Positions 39,053 through 42,047 of a stretch of 42,047 bases of DNA are shown here, piece after piece (position 1 is the stretch's first letter; the number at the start of each line of letters is the position of its first letter). Source of the DNA: Massilia sp. (GTDB taxonomy: Bacteria; Pseudomonadota; Gammaproteobacteria; Burkholderiales; Burkholderiaceae_D). Made by a program: the position numbers and the translations under genes. Location: positions 1-42,047 of the forward strand of contig JANYGW010000219.1 in the NCBI GenBank assembly GCA_025359245.1. Direction: 5' to 3'. The notes under the pieces are model-generated. The model made no database searches, was not told the DNA's origin, and worked only from the letters and a program-made list of their open reading frames with translations.

Positions 39053-39580
39053 CTATTGCGTACTACAAGTGCAGTATCGTTTTGCCTGGGCGGCGGCATC
39101 GTTGGCAGCGGCATTGAGTTTCTTCCAGAAGAAGTCGCATTCGACGCCGTAACAGGACTTTTCCTTGCCGGCCAGGACGTAGCCGTTGCGCGCAAAAAAG
39201 TCGCGCCCGGCGGCCGTGCTGTGCAGGCGCAGCACGCTGACGCCCCAGGTGCGGGCCTGGGTTTCGACGCCGTGCAGCAGGGCCTTGCCGATGCCGGCAT
39301 GCAGCGCCTCGGGCAGCACATAGCACAGCGACAGCTTGCCGGCCTGGGTCAGCAGCGCGATGCCCACCAGCTCGCCGTCGCGCAGCGCGACCAGCGTGAA
39401 ATTGCTGGGCGAGGCGATCCAGCTGGCCACATTGTCGGGCGTCTTGTTGCCCAGCCAGCCCTGCAGGACTTCGGGCTGGCCGCCGTGATCGGCATCGCAG
39501 CATTCCGTGATCGAACGGCGCAATACGCGGCAAGCAGCGATTGCATCGTCCGGTCCTGCAGTTCGAATCTCGATACCCAT
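39053..39580 (-). CDS. GNAT family N-acetyltransferase
   Basis: 175 aa from MGIEIRTAGPDDA. Acetyl-CoA site LCYVLPEALHAGIGKALLHGVETQARTWG (Q/R-x2-G-x-G/A variant AGIGKA) and the terminal GRDFFARNGYVLAGKEKSCYGVECDFFWKKL fit the GNAT fold. The acceptor substrate is unknown. The C-terminal 15 residues are Ala/Cys-rich (AAANDAAAQAKRYCTCSTQ). The open frame to 39637 lacks a better start. Confidence 0.85.
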   Translation of the reverse strand: MGIEIRTAGPDDAIAACRVLRRSITECCDADHGGQPEVLQGWLGNKTPDNVASWIASPSNFTLVALRDGELVGIALLTQAGKLSLCYVLPEALHAGIGKALLHGVETQARTWGVSVLRLHSTAAGRDFFARNGYVLAGKEKSCYGVECDFFWKKLNAAANDAAAQAKRYCTCSTQ

Positions 39581-39772
39581 GTGCGACTCACCCAACGTTA
39601 CTGTGTGAAAATATTTATTGCTGCGATTCATATGCATGCAGGGTGACTATACAACAAACACCGCCCCGCACGGTTGTATTGACGTGCCGCGTGCAGTCTA
39701 AGCATATGACAAATCAGTAGTTCCGTTTCGGCTGCGGATTTTAGACTATGCATATCCAATTCCACAATACCC

Positions 39773-40804
39773 ATGCACAAACAAACTATGCAAACTAACC
39801 ACACATCGCTGCAGCGCCGCGCGCTGCTCGTTCTCGCCGTCGGCGTGCTGGCGCTGCCGTTGGGCGCACGCGCAGCCGACGTCGAGCTGCTCAACGTCTC
39901 GTACGACGTGGCGCGCGAACTGTACAAGAACATCAATCCGGCCTTCATCGCCGCATGGAAAAAGAGCACGGGCGAAACCATCGCCATCAAGCAGTCGCAC
40001 GGCGGCTCGAGCAAGCAGGCCAGGTCGGTGGCCGACGGCCTCGAAGCGTCGGTGGTGACGATGAACCAGGCCAACGACATCGACATGCTGGCCGAGCGCG
40101 GCCTGGTCGCGCCCGACTGGGCCAGGAAATTCCCGCACCATGCGGCGCCGTTCTACTCGACCATGGTATTCCTGGTGCGCAAGGGCAACCCCCGGCAGAT
40201 CAAGGACTGGAGCGACCTGGCCCGGCCCGGCATCAAGGTGGTGATCCCGAATCCCAAGACGGCCGGCAACGGGCGCTACACCTACCTGGCCGCGTGGGGT
40301 TCGGTGCTCAAGCAGGGCGGCAGCGAAGCACAGGCGCGCGCGCTGGTCGGCAAGATGTTCAAGAATGTGCCGGTGCTCGACGGCGGCGGGCGCGCCGCCA
40401 CCACCACCTTTACCCAGCGCCAGATCGGCGACGCGCTGGTGACGTTCGAAAACGAAGTGCAGCTGGTGCGCAGGGAGTTTGGCGACAATTTCGAGGTCGT
40501 CTATCCATCGATCTCGATCCTGGCCGAGGCACCGGTGGCCGTGGTCGACAAGGTGGTCGACCGGCGCGGCGTGCGCAAGCAGGCCACCGCCTACCTGAAC
40601 TTCCTGTATTCCGACGAAGGCCAGACCATCGCCGCGCAACATTTCCTGCGGCCCCGCTCGGAAGCGGTGGCCAGGAAATTCGCCGCCAATTACAAGCCGA
40701 TCGCCCTGTTCACCGTGGACGAGGTGTTCGGCGGCTGGAAGCAAGCGCAAAAGAAACACTTTGATGATGGTGGCGAATTCGACAAGATCTACCTGCCGCA
40801 ATAA
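39773..40804 (+). CDS. Sulfate ABC transporter substrate-binding protein
   Basis: 343 aa Sbp/CysP family. A signal peptide (RRALLVLAVGVLALPLGARA) is followed by VELLNVSYDVARELYKNINPAFIAAWKKSTGETIAIKQSHGGSSKQARSV, the sulfate-site region; GNGRYTYLAAWG; and the C-terminal FLRPRSEAVARKF. It binds sulfate or thiosulfate in the periplasm for the CysTWA transporter. No other cys genes follow; PbpG comes next. The start may be 39773 or the ATG at 39788. Confidence 0.93.
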   Translation: MHKQTMQTNHTSLQRRALLVLAVGVLALPLGARAADVELLNVSYDVARELYKNINPAFIAAWKKSTGETIAIKQSHGGSSKQARSVADGLEASVVTMNQANDIDMLAERGLVAPDWARKFPHHAAPFYSTMVFLVRKGNPRQIKDWSDLARPGIKVVIPNPKTAGNGRYTYLAAWGSVLKQGGSEAQARALVGKMFKNVPVLDGGGRAATTTFTQRQIGDALVTFENEVQLVRREFGDNFEVVYPSISILAEAPVAVVDKVVDRRGVRKQATAYLNFLYSDEGQTIAAQHFLRPRSEAVARKFAANYKPIALFTVDEVFGGWKQAQKKHFDDGGEFDKIYLPQ

Positions 40805-40818
40805 GCCTGCCGCGGAAA

Positions 40819-40837
40819 TGGCCCGACGTCAGGGCCA
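40819..40837 (+). terminator. Hairpin after the sulfate-binding protein gene
   Basis: TGGCCC, a 7-base loop, then GGGCCA 15 bases after the stop codon; followed by AAAA rather than a T-run, so termination by this hairpin alone is doubtful. Confidence 0.35.
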
Positions 40838-40950
40838 AAACCGCTAAATGCTTACAATTTCGCAATACCGCTATCTAAATGCACATATTTTTGACGGCTT
40901 AAGCGCACTTGTGCCTGCTTTTGTTCCGTGCACCATAGACACGGCCGCGT

Positions 40951-40968
40951 GATGATGATATCGTCATC
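40951..40968. promoter_or_regulatory. Near-perfect inverted repeat at the pbpG promoter
   Basis: GATGATGATATCGTCATC is an 18-bp dyad with one mismatched pair, directly before a TATAGT (40970-40975) that can be a -10 element. It looks like a regulator binding site; I cannot name the regulator. Confidence 0.35.
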
Positions 40969-41067
40969 CTATAGTAGTTGCTCCGTAGACATATCCGCTT
41001 CAAGCCCGAGCGCTGCGCCGTCGCCGGCGCCCCGACATTGAACGAATCGCAACCCAGGACCGAATTC

Positions 41068-42000
41068 ATGCTCAAGAAAGTACTCGCCGCCCTCCTCATG
41101 TCCTTGTCGGCCGCGGCCGCCGTTGCGGTGCCATTCGGCTCGCAATCGGTGCTGGTGATCGAAGACGGCACGGGCAAGGTGCTGCTGGCCAAAAATGCCG
41201 ACCAGATCGTCCCGATCGCCTCGCTGACCAAGCTGATGACCGCCATGGTCGTGCTCGACGCGCGCCAGGACATGCATCAAATGATCGCCATCGAACAAGG
41301 CGACGTCGACATGCTCAAGCACAGCACCTCGCGCGTGCCGGTGGGCGCGCACATCAGCCGGGCCGACGTGCTGCAGCTGGCATTGATGTCGTCCGACAAC
41401 CGCGCCGCCGCCTCGCTGGCGCGCACCTTCGACGGCGGACCGGTCGCGTTCAAGGCTGCGGTGCGGGCCAAGATCGCCGCGCTGGGCATGACCAGCACCA
41501 TCATTGAAGAGCCGACCGGGCTGTCTCCGAACAACCGCTCGACCGCGCAAGACCTGGTCAAGATGGCGCAGGCCGCCTCGACCTACCCGGAAATTGCGCG
41601 CATCACGACCGAGTCGAGCGACCTGATCAACATCAACGGGCGCAACATCGAATACCACAACACCAACCGCCTGGTCGGCGCCAAGGGCTGGGAAATCGGC
41701 CTGTCGAAAACCGGCTACACGGAAGAAGCGGGCAAATGCCTGATCATGCGGATCAAATCGGCGGGCAAGAACGCCACGCTGGTGCTGCTCAACGCCAAGG
41801 CCAGCTCGGCGCGCATCATGGACGCGCTCAACATCCGCCGTTTCATCTCGGGCGAAGAAGCGCCGGCGACACGGATGGCCCAGCGCGGACGCGCCCGCTC
41901 GCCGCTGCTGGCCACGACCAGCGCCCCCATCATCAAGGCGAGCCTGCGCAGCCGCGTCAAAGTCAAGCAAGCGCGCCAGCAACACCACCGCCGCGCCTAA
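41068..42000 (+). CDS. pbpG: D-alanyl-D-alanine endopeptidase PbpG (PBP7 type)
   Basis: 310 aa from the ATG at 41068, with AGGA 8 bases upstream. A signal peptide (LLMSLSAAAAVA) precedes an S11 peptidase domain with all catalytic motifs: Ser52-x-x-Lys55 (IASLTKLM), Ser-Asp-Asn 109-111 (MSSDNRAA) and Lys-Thr-Gly 214-216 (GLSKTGYTEEAGKC). EEPTGLSPNN is typical of the PBP7/PbpG branch, which cuts the D-Ala-mDAP cross-links of peptidoglycan. The C-terminal ~50 residues are basic (RGRARSPLL...KQARQQHHRRA) and probably periplasmic. The start upstream at 40978 lacks a signal peptide and is rejected. Confidence 0.93.
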   Translation: MLKKVLAALLMSLSAAAAVAVPFGSQSVLVIEDGTGKVLLAKNADQIVPIASLTKLMTAMVVLDARQDMHQMIAIEQGDVDMLKHSTSRVPVGAHISRADVLQLALMSSDNRAAASLARTFDGGPVAFKAAVRAKIAALGMTSTIIEEPTGLSPNNRSTAQDLVKMAQAASTYPEIARITTESSDLININGRNIEYHNTNRLVGAKGWEIGLSKTGYTEEAGKCLIMRIKSAGKNATLVLLNAKASSARIMDALNIRRFISGEEAPATRMAQRGRARSPLLATTSAPIIKASLRSRVKVKQARQQHHRRA

Positions 42001-42047
42001 AACAATTGCACAATCGGGGTCAGACCTCAATTTTAAAATATTTTAAA
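42001..42047. other. Window end with short repeat-like motif
   Basis: Contains GGGGTCAGACCT followed by an AT-rich ATTTTAAAATATTTTAAA tract. The first part is an imperfect dyad of the kind seen scattered in related genomes (from memory). It is cut by the window edge. Confidence 0.25.

Overview
The window is high-GC chromosomal DNA with betaproteobacterial gene content. Examples are DUF3460, an ETF-ubiquinone oxidoreductase, PbpG, DctA and an aryl-polyene type pigment locus. An Oxalobacteraceae origin (Massilia/Duganella/Janthinobacterium-like) is my inference from gene content and codon use; no rRNA or other marker is present to prove it. The first ~1.3 kb is more AT-rich and carries only broken-looking small ORFs, so it may be a decayed accessory patch.

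Layout. 1-1300: remnant small genes on the minus strand. 1383-2681: C4-dicarboxylate carrier DctA. 2818-8233: a BlaI/M56 (BlaR1-like) signalling module. It comprises a SIMPL protein and an FtsX-type permease on the minus strand, then a BlaI repressor, an M56 metallopeptidase with a TonB-like C-terminal domain, and a small secreted paralogue of that domain. Four near-identical 16-bp operators (TAGAC-N6-GTCTA) sit in its three promoter regions. 8278-11195: a two-subunit CoA-transferase, a PAS-LuxR regulator and a polysaccharide deacetylase.

11163-28038 (minus strand): a ~17-kb, almost gapless operon of 18 genes for an aryl-polyene pigment. From the promoter side it encodes ApeC-like chain-length factor, acyltransferase, two ACPs, a membrane protein, a fused AMP-ligase/dehydratase (ApeH-ApeI), glycosyltransferase, LpxL-like acyltransferase, aromatic amino acid ammonia-lyase, thioesterase, LolA-like carrier, MMPL exporter, a flavin-dependent halogenase-like oxidoreductase, the ApeN lipoprotein, ketosynthase, dehydratase, ketoreductase, second ketosynthase and a phosphopantetheinyl transferase. 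Gene order matches the E. coli apeC-apeR order as I recall it. The ammonia-lyase and halogenase-like genes are inserted, and no methyltransferase is present. A plausible pathway: the lyase makes an aryl-acrylate starter, ApeH loads it on an ACP, the type II PKS set extends it, the acyl/glycosyltransferases attach it to a lipid, and LolA/MMPL/ApeN move it to the outer membrane.

28284-33420: a small ORF overlapping (TGATG) a secreted Ala/Pro-rich repeat protein, a thioesterase-SDR pair, and ETF-QO. 33491-37288: a PAS-PAS-GGDEF-EAL protein, then an amino-acid ABC permease and binding protein without an ATPase. 37320-42047: small hypothetical proteins, a tRNA-like RNA gene with an enlarged anticodon arm and its own promoter and terminator, a Tat-exported DUF882 protein, a GNAT acetyltransferase, a sulfate-binding protein and PbpG.

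Most notable: the ammonia-lyase plus halogenase variant of the aryl-polyene operon, the four-operator BlaI regulon with a duplicated sensor domain, and the aberrant tRNA-like gene.
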